Shown one piece after another: positions 1-5,439 of a stretch of DNA of 6,454 bases. The notes beneath the pieces are model-generated. The model had not been told where the DNA came from. It saw only the letters and a program-made list of their open reading frames with translations, and did not search any database. The DNA is from Hyphomicrobiales bacterium (GTDB lineage Bacteria > Pseudomonadota > Alphaproteobacteria > Rhizobiales > Aestuariivirgaceae), in assembly GCA_023266715.1 (NCBI GenBank), contig JAHFPK010000165.1:1-6454 (forward strand), written 5' to 3'. The translations under genes and the position numbers were made by a program. Each line of letters opens with the position of its first letter. The first letter of the stretch is position 1.

Positions 1-309
1 ATAGAGATAGAGGGTTGCCCAGGGCGAGGAGGCAAAAACCGTGTCCGGCACGTCAAGGCGATAGACGCCCTTCATGTTTGTGGCGTCGATTTCCACAAAA
101 CCGCCTGAAGACCACGCGCCGCCGACCGTTTGCGTGGCAAGCGTGATCGCCGTGGCCGAACCCGTGGCTCCCTTGCGATAATAGGCCTTGAGACCGGCGG
201 TGTTGAATGCGAGGCCGGAAAGTCCAGCGCCGATGGTGCTTGATGAGTCCATGATGAACACATCGACCGTTTGCGAAGTGACGCCAGCCTTGAATGTGCG
301 TTTAGCCAT
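1..309 (-). CDS. Conserved phage virion-region protein, C-terminal part cut by window edge
   Basis: The ATG is at 309 and the frame stays open for 103 codons to the left edge, so the C terminus is missing. The visible protein begins MAKRTFKAGVTS and contains VDVFIMDSSSTIGAGLSG, then GLKAYYRKGA, then GGFVEIDATNMKGVYRLDVP at about residues 70-89. As I remember it, this pattern (MAKRT-KAG, QDSSSTTGAGLTGL, GGFVE-DATNMPGVYRLD) belongs to a widespread small phage protein found among structural genes, with no established function. The start overlaps the end of the preceding gene by 8 nt (309-302); AGGCGG lies 5 nt before the ATG. This arrangement suggests translational coupling to the 390-residue gene. 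Membership of the phage family is likely; a virion role is inferred from the neighbours. Confidence 0.88.
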   Translation of the reverse strand, partial: MAKRTFKAGVTSQTVDVFIMDSSSTIGAGLSGLAFNTAGLKAYYRKGATGSATAITLATQTVGGAWSSGGFVEIDATNMKGVYRLDVPDTVFASSPWATLYLY

Positions 310-1474
310 TTAGGCCGCCTGTCATCCCTGGGTGAACTTTCAGTCCGCCCGCGCCAATACCATCATCAAACGATGAAATCTGGATGCCCATACCGTAAAC
401 TGTCACGGCGGGGCTTTCTTCCGAAAATGCGCCCGAGCTGTTGTTGCGTGTTCCCTTCCGCATGGTGGTCCCAAAAGGCAATGCTGCCCTGTGGTTGGCG
501 CTGCCCAGAGTGATATGCGGCAATTGGATGGTCCCTGTGCTGGTAGCCTTGTATGCAATGCAATAGTCGGTGTTTTTGGTAAGCGATATTTCCGCCGTAA
601 ATGGATATAGCCGAATTGCTGAATAATTGAATGTTGATATGTTTTCCGTCTCCGCGTTCAGCGTGAATGAGCCCATAGAGGCTGGCGTTCCAAGCGGGGT
701 CGAATACAATGTGAGGACGGCATCTGAAGTAGTCGCGTTGTTATAGGCCACGCTGCCGATCAGCGCCGATATTTTGCAATCCCATGGAACTTGGAAAATC
801 ATCCCGCGTTCATCAGGATTGGAGCTGTCCGAAAATGCCGCCTCAGTGTTTACTGAAGAAAAAGGTATTCCTTTTGCAAGATAGGCCCTTGTTCCGTCGT
901 CAAAAGTAATGACGATATTGGGTAGGCAGTAGGAAGTAGTGGCCCATGACCCAGTATTATTAAGGCCGAAGGGTTGGTCGGTAAGGCCAAAATTTGCACC
1001 CCATAAAGTTTGGCTGTAGCCGCCGCCGATAATGACAGAATCAGCCCCGGCACGGGCTGTCATGTCAAACACCACGGCGATAAGCTGACCGTGCGAAATA
1101 CTCTTTGAGCCACTGTTCATCGTGGCGGTGTTCCACGCGGTCGTGGTTATCCCACCGCCACCACCCGTAAGGGTGGTTTTTACGTCAAAAGTTCCGTCAG
1201 GACGGGGTGGATTGCTCGTCGTGGCGTCAACGTCCTGGATGCCTATATCAACAGTCGTTCCGGCGTTGGCAAATGTGACGGCATTGGTCCTGTATTGAAT
1301 ATTGCCCGTGCTGAGTGTTTTTGAACTTGCTGAGGGACCGTCCTCAAATATGACGTAACCTATGAAAGCGAGTTTTTCTGCCGTCGCATCCATCGTTCCC
1401 AAAGGAAGTACGTTGGGGCTCCCGGTCCATGGCGCGTACCACAACCCCCTGATTCCTACGCTAACCTGTGTCAT
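302..1474 (-). CDS. Two-lobed beta-rich phage protein, function unknown (390 aa)
   Basis: The ATG at 1474 overlaps the TGA of the upstream gene as ATGA, which favours this start although the Shine-Dalgarno match is weak (GAG, 6 nt away). The product seems to have two similar lobes. Lobe 1 (about residues 50-195) has SSKTLSTGNIQYRT, VDIGIQDVDA, HGQLIAVVFDM and ends IVITFDDG. Lobe 2 (about 218-372) has NPDERGMIFQVPWDCKIS, AVLTLYSTP, NTDYCIAYKA and ends IQISSFDDG. A Gly5 run sits at residues 104-108, and the tail after residue 372 is Gly-rich. The motif TPDERG-RFQ-PF-C is one I associate with large phage proteins of unknown role that often sit near the MAKRT-type gene, as here. There is no signal peptide, membrane segment or catalytic motif. 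A virion surface or fibre-associated role is an inference. Base composition is noticeably more AT-rich around 590-1000 than in the neighbours. Confidence 0.9.
   Translation of the reverse strand: MTQVSVGIRGLWYAPWTGSPNVLPLGTMDATAEKLAFIGYVIFEDGPSASSKTLSTGNIQYRTNAVTFANAGTTVDIGIQDVDATTSNPPRPDGTFDVKTTLTGGGGGITTTAWNTATMNSGSKSISHGQLIAVVFDMTARAGADSVIIGGGYSQTLWGANFGLTDQPFGLNNTGSWATTSYCLPNIVITFDDGTRAYLAKGIPFSSVNTEAAFSDSSNPDERGMIFQVPWDCKISALIGSVAYNNATTSDAVLTLYSTPLGTPASMGSFTLNAETENISTFNYSAIRLYPFTAEISLTKNTDYCIAYKATSTGTIQLPHITLGSANHRAALPFGTTMRKGTRNNSSGAFSEESPAVTVYGMGIQISSFDDGIGAGGLKVHPGMTGGLNG
1160..1181 (+). terminator. Terminator-like hairpin on the strand opposite to the genes
   Basis: Read on the plus strand, ACCACCC (1160-1166), GTAA (1167-1170) and GGGTGGT (1171-1177) form a perfect 7-bp GC-rich stem closed by a GNRA-type tetraloop. 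A run of five T (1177-1181) follows, its first T being also the last stem base. On the coding strand the same stem is followed by GGCGG, so it would not stop the operon message. It lies inside the 390-residue gene where it encodes KTTLTGG, and Gly/Thr codons may produce it by chance. If active, it would end antisense transcripts. Confidence 0.3.
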
Positions 1475-1716
1475 GTGGTGCTCACGCTGATGCCAGGCGA
1501 AGTCAATTCAGTTTTGGCCTGCGCCTTGGTCATTCCGCCGCAATGAAAACGGGTGATGATGCTAACCGCCTGTTGGCGTTCTTCCGGTGTAATAGGGTCG
1601 TTTAGATCATCAATATTGTAATTGAAGTCAAAGGTCTGCGCCCCGACAGTCAGGCGCAACACGACATGATCGCCGCCAGCACAGACTGACTGCAAAGTGA
1701 TTGTTGCGCTAGCCAT
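1471..1716 (-). CDS. Small conserved-looking phage protein, function unknown (81 aa)
   Basis: The ATG at 1716 is preceded by GGAG with a 9-nt spacer. The product starts MASATITLQSVCAGGD. A hydrophobic and probably beta N-terminal half (VVLRLTVGAQTFDFNYNIDD) is followed by an acidic turn and a probably helical C-terminal half, DPITPEERQQAVSIITRF and GGMTKAQAKTEL, ending in GISVSTT. This pattern (short beta part, EER helix, MT-AQ helix, L-x-GI-V end) recalls small phage proteins encoded among virion genes, but I cannot name a family with certainty. The stop codon TGA overlaps the next ATG as ATGA, so coupling to the 390-residue gene is likely. There are two Cys residues (12 and 59), without a metal-site pattern. 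The reading frame is firm; the function is unknown. Confidence 0.82.
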   Translation of the reverse strand: MASATITLQSVCAGGDHVVLRLTVGAQTFDFNYNIDDLNDPITPEERQQAVSIITRFHCGGMTKAQAKTELTSPGISVSTT

Positions 1717-1762
1717 TTATGTTATCTCCGGCGCATCTGGATATGGCGGTGATGGAGGCCAT
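1709..1762 (-). CDS. Possible 17-codon ORF, echo of the next gene's N terminus
   Basis: In the only sizeable gap of this half of the operon, the ATG at 1762 opens a 17-codon ORF, MASITAISRCAGDNING, ending at TAG 1711-1709. It overlaps the start of the 81-residue gene by 8 nt, in a different frame. Its Shine-Dalgarno (GGGAGG, 9-nt spacer) is the best in the window. The peptide resembles the start of the next protein, MASATITLQSVCAGGD: with two gaps, 10 of its first 13 residues match, and many of the codons differ only synonymously. It could be a decayed partial duplication, a leader peptide coupling ribosomes into the next gene, or chance. Expression is not shown by the sequence. Confidence 0.3.
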   Translation of the reverse strand: MASITAISRCAGDNING

Positions 1763-1771
1763 TAATTCATT

Positions 1772-1777
1772 CCTCCC
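1772..1777 (-). promoter_or_regulatory. Strong Shine-Dalgarno GGGAGG ahead of the 17-codon ORF
   Basis: On the minus strand, GGGAGG at 1777-1772 overlaps the last base of the TAG ending the 155-residue gene and lies 9 nt before the ATG at 1762. It is too far (more than 50 nt) from the ATG at 1716 of the 81-residue gene, which has its own GGAG. A nearer ATG at 1770 reads only ATG AAT TAA. The site therefore serves either the 17-codon ORF or nothing that is visible. Confidence 0.5.
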
Positions 1778-2244
1778 TATGGAATAGTCGCTTGGGCCAC
1801 GGCAGTATTATCGACTACCTGCTTGCCCTCTGACGTGGCCTGCGGAAGAGCCGAGGCCAGTGTCAGGTTCCCGGTATCGACGACGGCTGCAATGAGCACC
1901 CGGAAGGTGTCACCGGTATCTAGCACCACCATAATCGCGTCTCCGGCCTGCATGCGGGCCGTCGATTCCACCGGCAGATTGGTGGAACCCGCCGCCGTTG
2001 CGGCAGTCACCGTGGTGGTCAGGGGGCCGATGAAAGTATCAACCGGCTGCGGCCTGGCATTGGGCACTCCAGGCTTTTCCCGGCGGGCGCGGATCAGGTC
2101 CTGCGGATGGCGGGTTTCGAAGATCGAGGTATGAACCATTGCTCCGTCCCACTGCTTGCGGGCCTCCGAGGCGTAAATCGTGAAGCCCGTAACGTCATCA
2201 ATCAAAAGATTGTCCCCTTGGCGCCATGATCCTCGCACACTCAT
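1777..2244 (-). CDS. Two-domain phage protein with RHPQDL motif and beta-rich C terminus (155 aa)
   Basis: The ATG at 2244 overlaps the upstream TGA as ATGA; AGGGA lies 8 nt upstream. The N-terminal domain (about 1-66) reads RGSWRQGDNLLIDDVTGF, SEARKQWDGAMVH, FETRHPQDLIR and PNARPQP. This matches, from memory, a widespread short phage protein with D-SGF, W-G-V and E-RHPQD patterns. Some relatives carry Cys pairs near the GF and WE positions like a zinc ribbon, but this protein has no Cys at all. The C-terminal domain (about 70-150) reads FIGPLTTTVTAATAAGSTNL, MQAGDAIMVVLDTGD, then NLTLASALPQATSEGKQVV. That is a short beta module (GD-I-V-LD-GD, L-LA-ALP-A--G--V) that recurs in phage proteins. 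The role is unknown; a virion component is likely from context. Confidence 0.88.
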   Translation of the reverse strand: MSVRGSWRQGDNLLIDDVTGFTIYASEARKQWDGAMVHTSIFETRHPQDLIRARREKPGVPNARPQPVDTFIGPLTTTVTAATAAGSTNLPVESTARMQAGDAIMVVLDTGDTFRVLIAAVVDTGNLTLASALPQATSEGKQVVDNTAVAQATIP

Positions 2245-2567
2245 GCCGATCTTCCCTTCCAGTACACCGCTGTCCGGCCACCGAGATTCCGAACGAATAA
2301 GGGCCCGGTAGAAAACCTGGGCCTGAGATCGACCTCTTGGCCCGTTGCGGTCACCATAGCAGAAGTGGCAATCGCCATTCCCAGATTTGCCACGATTGTC
2401 TGGCCCGACATCGATATCCCTGCCGCAGTCGTCATTGCCATTCCGATTGCCGCAATCACGGATTGCCCGGCAGCATTCACAGCGGCAGCGGTATCAACAG
2501 TCATCGTGATGCTGGAAGCCGCAAGGGCGCTGATTGGAGCAACAGATATGCCGTGGAAGCCTAGCAT
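2241..2567 (-). CDS. Tandem-repeat phage protein (108 aa)
   Basis: I place the start at the ATG at 2567, which overlaps the upstream TAA by one base (TAATG). The frame is open further, to an ATG at 2639, but that start would overlap the 248-residue gene by 73 nt and gains nothing recognisable. The N terminus MLGFHGISVAPISALAASS includes a PISALAA motif that I associate with GPISALP-type phage repeat proteins. Residues 34-54 and 55-75 are two copies of a 21-residue unit beginning GQ and containing GMA; a partial copy precedes them (20-33) and another begins at 76. The C terminus (about 80-108) is different and basic/aromatic: LRPRFSTGPLFVRNLGG and YWKGRSA. Such GQ repeats probably form beta layers of an elongated virion protein, which is inference. 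The TGA stop overlaps the next start by 4 nt. Confidence 0.82.
   Translation of the reverse strand: MLGFHGISVAPISALAASSITMTVDTAAAVNAAGQSVIAAIGMAMTTAAGISMSGQTIVANLGMAIATSAMVTATGQEVDLRPRFSTGPLFVRNLGGRTAVYWKGRSA
2331..2510 (-). repeat. 63-bp (21-residue) tandem repeat within the 108-residue gene
   Basis: Full copies lie at 2468-2406 and 2405-2343, read on the minus strand. Both encode GQ-[ST]-[VI]-[IV]-A-[AN]-[IL]-GMA-[MI] followed by a T/A/S-rich half. The partial copy upstream (2510-2469) encodes ITMTVDTAAAVNAA and a short start (GQEV) follows at 2342-2331. The copies have diverged clearly at DNA level but keep register and the GQ and GMA anchors, so the repeat seems to be kept at protein level and is not a recent slippage product. 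Confidence 0.75.
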
Positions 2568-3313
2568 TAGATTACCGCATAACTTACTTCCGAGCCCATG
2601 AAAACTGTAGATGTCCCAGAGGCTGTGACTTGCGCCCATTGCAGCGTTACCGTGCCAGCATTTGCGCCGTTGTCGAGATAGCCTGAAATATCGACGCCAA
2701 GGCCAATTTCGGCAGTCGCAAATGCAAGAGAGGTCGAAAAGGCCGTTGCTACCGCTGTTGGACCTATGACAGCGAGGTTATTTTCAGCAATATATGTGGC
2801 GTGATAACGAACGGCAGTCGGCGCTGCTGGCCCGGTCAGTTGAACCTTGAAATCGGCAGCGGCTGGAGTGTTAATAATCAGCCTGAAACGGAATTTGTAC
2901 TTTGTGCTGGCTGCAACCGCAAAAGCCAAAGTGTTGTCATTTGCATAGGTGGTCGATGTGCTTGTCTGATTTGCTGTCTTGGTGACGTAGACATACCCAC
3001 CTGCACCCGAGACGACGGCAGCAGGGATCGTGCTGAATATGTTTCTAGTTCCTGCAGCCCAATTGACTGCGGCTCCGCCATTGGAACTTGCAAGTATCGC
3101 CGTGCGCGCCAAGGTGTCCGGGGTGGCATCCGTGACCGTGCCAAGCCCGACCTCCCAATTGGTGTCATCGGTGGCGCAATAATAGCAGGTGTTGCCTGTC
3201 GCTATACCCGCTACAAAGGTCTGAAATCCCGTTACCGCACCAGCGAGATTATAGGTTCCGGTTCCGGTCGTCGTGCTCGTTTCCTTAATGCGGTCTGCGT
3301 ACACGAGAGCCAT
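2567..3313 (-). CDS. Two-module phage virion-type protein, MALVYADRIKETSTTTGTG family (248 aa)
   Basis: The ATG at 3313 directly follows the TAA of the upstream gene (TAAATG), with only a weak GGTG upstream. The N-terminal module (about 1-100) has ADRIKETSTTTGTGTYNLAG, GFQTFVAGI, NWEVGLGT, DTLARTAILASSNGG, VNWAAGTRNIFSTIPA. I recognise it as a very common phage module (ADRV-ETT-T-GTG, NWEVG-GT, L-RT-VL-SSNGG, F--GTK-VF-T-PA) at the start of fibre or other virion proteins. After a Gly linker (about 102-106) comes a C-terminal module (about 107-248): TANQTSTSTTYANDNTLAF, KYKFRFRLIINTPAAADFKV, ending VTLQWAQVTASGTSTVFMGS. This is typical of a beta-sandwich virion domain found in several phage proteins. 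A CYYC pair sits at residues 43-46. It is probably a structural protein of the particle; the exact position is unknown. Confidence 0.92.
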   Translation of the reverse strand: MALVYADRIKETSTTTGTGTYNLAGAVTGFQTFVAGIATGNTCYYCATDDTNWEVGLGTVTDATPDTLARTAILASSNGGAAVNWAAGTRNIFSTIPAAVVSGAGGYVYVTKTANQTSTSTTYANDNTLAFAVAASTKYKFRFRLIINTPAAADFKVQLTGPAAPTAVRYHATYIAENNLAVIGPTAVATAFSTSLAFATAEIGLGVDISGYLDNGANAGTVTLQWAQVTASGTSTVFMGSEVSYAVI

Positions 3314-3748
3314 TTAGGTCACCGTGAATCTGGCGAGGCCTGTCGCTTGAACGTCAACGGTGAAGGTGCTTCCGCTCGTAAGAGTGATAGTGGCTCCATA
3401 GTCGATATAGAGCAAAAGCGGGTCTCCGGCCGCCGTGTCGTCATAAACGGTGACATAGCGGAAATCGGCCATCGATCCCCCCGAGGCGGTCCAAGTAAAA
3501 TCAGCGCAGGCCCAGACCCAGATGCCTGTTCCGGCGCCGGATTCGGTATAGGTTACCGAGGCAAGCGCTACCCCGCCGGTCGTGTAGCCATTGCCGCTTG
3601 AAATCTGGGTGATGTCGGCAAGCAGCGTATTGGTCGCCTGGACTGGAGCTGTCAGGCTCAGGACCGCCTTGAAACTATGGCTATCCAGGTCAATGAGGCC
3701 ATTGCCGATATTGAGCATCGCTTCATGGAATAAAACAGCGACAGCCAT
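3314..3748 (-). CDS. Conserved phage protein with FTWTASGGS-FRYV signature (144 aa)
   Basis: The ATG at 3748 immediately follows the TAG of the upstream gene, with GGAG 7 nt before it, so the start is well supported. Signatures in order: HEAMLNIGNGLIDLDSHSFKAVL (10-30), LADITQISSGNGYTTGG (43-59), CADFTWTASGGSMADFRYVTVYDD (81-104), DPLLLYIDYGATITLTSG (109-126), TFTVD (129-133). From memory this is a very common phage protein family (DFTW-ASGGSIG-FRYAVLYND, DPL-G-WDYGSS-TL--GETFTV), usually annotated as hypothetical or as a structural protein. The length is normal for it. It is encoded directly after the fibre-like gene and before another virion-type gene. The family assignment is solid; the function is not known to me. 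Confidence 0.93.
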   Translation of the reverse strand: MAVAVLFHEAMLNIGNGLIDLDSHSFKAVLSLTAPVQATNTLLADITQISSGNGYTTGGVALASVTYTESGAGTGIWVWACADFTWTASGGSMADFRYVTVYDDTAAGDPLLLYIDYGATITLTSGSTFTVDVQATGLARFTVT

Positions 3749-5038
3749 CTATCTGCTCCACATCTGAAGTTGCGCGTTGTTTACGCGCCTGGGCACATGG
3801 ATGATTTGCTTGATCCAGCCGGAGAGCGGCGTTGCCGCCGAAATCCCGCCGCCAATACGGAGCGTAGTGACAGTGGGAAGCGAGCCGGAGGCATCCGCCG
3901 CCACGGTCGCCCCGTCGCTGGATATGGCAAAATCATTGGCCAGCCAGGCCGCAGCTACGCCTTCAAAGGTATTGGCCACAGTGCCTCCTGTGGTCAGCGG
4001 GGCAGTCTGGCCGACACCGCCATCAGTCACGGTATAGGCGCATACCGCACCGGAAGTGAGGCTCAGGCTGTGAAGTTCATTCGCAGTGCCATCGTCCAGT
4101 TGCGCCACGACCATGCCGGTTGCGGTCTCGAATGGCGCAGCGCGGAACGCAAGAGCGCCAGCTAAGGCATTTTGATTGAACAGGCTTGTTGCCAAGGTGC
4201 AGGCATCTGCCGAGCGCGCCACTGCGGCCGCGCCGGTCTGGATGCCGGAAGTCATGAAATTTCCCGCCTCATTCTGCACGCAGAAGACAGCAATGCTATC
4301 GGTATTCGTGGCGATGCGGAAGCCGACGACCGGATTGGCCAAGGTCTGGGTCGCAATTTCAAATCGCTGCCATGAGGTGGTGAGCGTAAGGGCGGTGAAG
4401 GTTGCCCCATCTTCGGTCATTTCCACCGTGCCGCTGCCGACAAGGCGCTTGACCCAGGCTGACGTATGGCGCGCCTGGCTTCCCAGCGTAATGGTCTGCA
4501 GAATGGTCCCTCCGCCGAGCGTGGCAGTGACCGATGACGCTGAATTTCCCACCCCATCCGGCCCAGTCTGGTCTTTGGCGGCAGTGACAGTGACCTTGGC
4601 CCATGCCGCATTGGTCAAGTCATCCGAAAAAATAACGTCATTCTGCGATGCCTTTTCGACCAAGAACCCGCGAAGAGCCAAGGTGGATGGATTGTAGTCA
4701 ATGCGCGCCACATTGGTCGAGGCAGTGGCAAAGAGCCCGGTGCTGGTGATGTAGGTTCCGGAGGAACCGCGGGTGAAGGTCAGCTTTGAAAACGGCGCCC
4801 CGAGGTAATTGTTGGCTGGCGTCAAAGCGTCCCTGATTAAAAGGCTTCCAACCGAATCGTTGAAGACGAGAGACAGTCCGGATGGCTCGTTATCGCCGAG
4901 AATGACGCCAGGATCAGTCCCTGACCCGAAGATGGCCATTGCTGTGCCGCCGCCGCCACGCACAAACCCGGCTTTCGGGCCTTTTCCTTGCAGCCCTGCC
5001 ATTGGGAATTTGGACAAAGGGGGCCACTTTCTGGGCAC
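3749..5038 (-). CDS. Modular phage fibre / head-spike-like protein with LamG-like C-terminal domain (429 aa)
   Basis: Modules in order: a Gly-rich N terminus (about 1-40, RGGGG at 27-31); a SKLTFTRGSSGTYITSTGLF...NVARIDYNPSTLALRGFLVE module (84-128), which matches the FTR-S-ATYV-GL...PRFDY-P-TL-GLLIE signature of proteins often called head-spike or fibre proteins; a carbohydrate-binding-like sandwich (about 138-280, NAAWAKVTVTAAKD, TSAWVKRL, WQRFEIA, VARSADACTL); and a LamG/concanavalin-like domain (about 295-429) ending GWIKQIIHVPRRVNNAQLQ. It is likely a surface appendage that binds glycans or other ligands; binding itself is inference. The GTG at 5038 lies 2 nt after the upstream TGA, with GAAG 8 nt before. 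ATGs at 5002 and 4937 are in frame as alternatives, so the first 34 residues are less certain. Confidence 0.9.
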   Translation of the reverse strand: MPRKWPPLSKFPMAGLQGKGPKAGFVRGGGGTAMAIFGSGTDPGVILGDNEPSGLSLVFNDSVGSLLIRDALTPANNYLGAPFSKLTFTRGSSGTYITSTGLFATASTNVARIDYNPSTLALRGFLVEKASQNDVIFSDDLTNAAWAKVTVTAAKDQTGPDGVGNSASSVTATLGGGTILQTITLGSQARHTSAWVKRLVGSGTVEMTEDGATFTALTLTTSWQRFEIATQTLANPVVGFRIATNTDSIAVFCVQNEAGNFMTSGIQTGAAAVARSADACTLATSLFNQNALAGALAFRAAPFETATGMVVAQLDDGTANELHSLSLTSGAVCAYTVTDGGVGQTAPLTTGGTVANTFEGVAAAWLANDFAISSDGATVAADASGSLPTVTTLRIGGGISAATPLSGWIKQIIHVPRRVNNAQLQMWSR

Positions 5039-5040
5039 GA

Positions 5041-5421
5041 TCAGTACTTCTTTTTCATGACCAGCTTGATCGAATAGGATGAGCCGATGTCAAAGCCCTG
5101 AGTGCTGAATTTTATATCGCCGGTGGCGTCGGGATTTGACATGAACTTGTTCACCATGCCGTTTTCCCGTTCATAATTGAATGAACCGACGCTGGCCAGT
5201 TCAAGGAATTTGACCGGATCAAGCGCATCCCAGAATAATTCCAGCAAGCCGCCGACCACCTCATATTCGATGCACATGATTTTGACCGAACGGCATGGCG
5301 GCTGCAATTCCGACACGTCCACCTTGAGGGCGAGGGCTTCATTATCGCCCTCGCTCAATCCGGTGAATTGCATGGTGACGTTGCCAACGCCGTCATACAG
5401 GATTTGGCTTGTGGTCTGCAT
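5041..5421 (-). CDS. Conserved phage protein with IEYE-WDA-TGDI-T-G signature (126 aa)
   Basis: I prefer the ATG at 5421, 10 nt after AGAAAGG. A TTG at 5427, two codons earlier, is only 4 nt from that site, and using it would give 128 residues. Features, numbered from the TTG form: VTMQFTGLSEGDNEALALKVDVSEL (17-41), CIEYEVVGG (52-60), LELFWDALDP (62-71), DATGDIKFSTQGF (100-112), SSYSIKLVMKKK (116-127). This follows the pattern of a widespread phage protein (N-KVDVS-L, I-YD--GF--V-L-WDA, TGDI-LTT-G, YTI-L-LRK) coded among structural genes, usually called hypothetical. It is probably a small beta-sandwich virion or assembly protein; that role is inferred. It lies 18 nt after the upstream gene and 2 nt before the fibre gene, so all three are probably co-translated. 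Confidence 0.88.
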   Translation of the reverse strand: MQTTSQILYDGVGNVTMQFTGLSEGDNEALALKVDVSELQPPCRSVKIMCIEYEVVGGLLELFWDALDPVKFLELASVGSFNYERENGMVNKFMSNPDATGDIKFSTQGFDIGSSYSIKLVMKKKY

Positions 5422-5439
5422 CGCCAAACGGCCTTTCTG

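Noticed and set aside
271..513. 80-codon plus-strand frame across the junction at 302-309
   Set aside because: Antisense to the ends of two supported minus-strand genes; low-complexity, Cys/Ser/Arg-rich translation typical of a shadow.
2568..2639. Upstream extension of the repeat protein to an ATG at 2639
   Set aside because: It would overlap the 248-residue gene by 73 nt; the TAATG arrangement at 2567 is a more usual start, and the extension has no recognisable sequence.
2801..3601. 266-codon open frame on the plus strand
   Set aside because: It lies wholly antisense to two well-supported phage genes (3313-2567 and 3748-3314), crosses their junction, has a composition full of Cys, Arg and Gly unlike the neighbours, and shows no family resemblance. 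It is a shadow of codon bias.
4176..4697. 173-codon open frame on the plus strand
   Set aside because: Antisense to the recognisable sandwich modules of the fibre-like gene; no recognisable domain and no ribosome site.
4967..4985. Hairpin CCCG/CGGG followed by T run, near the start of the fibre gene
   Set aside because: The stem has only 4 bp with a 5-nt loop and is on the plus strand within coding sequence; too weak to call.
5425..5427. TTG start for the conserved protein at 5421-5041
   Set aside because: Only 4 nt from the AGAAAGG site; the ATG two codons later has normal spacing. The difference is two residues.
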